In this document: positions 62,507 to 64,000 of the stretch, piece by piece
Layout: each line of letters opens with the position of its first letter
Numbering within the stretch: the first letter of the stretch is position 1
NCBI GenBank assembly: GCA_036023115.1
Contig: JAYKKT010000064.1
Span: 10,376,001 to 10,440,000, forward strand
Length of the DNA: 64,000 nucleotides
Direction of reading: 5' to 3'
DNA from: Brasenia schreberi
Lineage: Eukaryota > Streptophyta > Magnoliopsida > Nymphaeales > Cabombaceae
Program-made: the position numbers and the translations under genes
The notes under the pieces: model-generated
What the model saw: the letters and a program-made list of their open reading frames with translations, nothing else
The model's database searches: none
What the model was told of the DNA's origin: nothing

Positions 62507-64000
<1,494 letters not shown>

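Overview
The window is nuclear DNA from a flowering plant. It has intron-split plant genes (cytochrome P450 reductase, a DUF1644 protein, a family-1 glycosyltransferase, the clock gene FKF1), AT-rich intergenic DNA full of (AT)n, (GA)n and (GT)n tracts, and decayed plant retrotransposons and DNA transposons. The species cannot be named from sequence alone. No bacterial operon, CRISPR array, phage or defence locus is present.

Layout. 1-1.2 kb: first coding exon of an NADPH-cytochrome P450 reductase (minus) with a GA/CT tract upstream. 1.2-6.7 kb: no gene; microsatellites and a 250-bp foldback element. 6.68-12.13 kb: left arm of a large inverted duplication whose inner end lies inside the 3' end of a fasciclin-like arabinogalactan (FLA) gene at 12.07-13.26 kb. 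That gene is broken. 14-16.4 kb: tRNA-like SINE heads, an RTE fragment and a hAT-like MITE. 19.4-20.4 kb: intact DUF1644 exon (minus), with a Ty3/gypsy fragment in the DNA upstream of it. 24-37 kb: a nest of elements, namely an L1 LINE split by a nearly complete RTE LINE, hAT transposase remains and a FAR1/Mutator-type transposase remnant. 37.02-41.87 kb: right arm of the inverted duplication, followed directly by a second copy of the FAR1/Mutator fragment. 44.15-45.62 kb: intact group-E UDP-glycosyltransferase (minus). 46.89-47.34 kb: a two-exon gene for a small plant protein (plus), divergent from the glycosyltransferase. 48.6-54.95 kb: a Ty1/copia element with both LTRs, followed by a 5'-truncated relative at 56.1-59.6 kb. 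62.5-64 kb: the LOV end, F-box and kelch part of FKF1 (minus), running off the window.

The host genes are unrelated single loci: P450 electron supply, cell-wall or cell-surface glycoprotein, small-molecule glucosylation, photoperiod clock. They do not form a pathway or cluster. The structural history is the most informative part. The 4.8-kb inverted duplication can be ordered relative to a later RTE insertion, because one arm keeps the empty site and the other has a 14-bp target duplication. The RTE inside L1 is dated the same way by its own short target duplication. Two host genes (FLA and FKF1) show small frameshifts within well conserved protein sequence, which means either recent decay or uncorrected assembly indels. 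I did not find a convincing new biological system.
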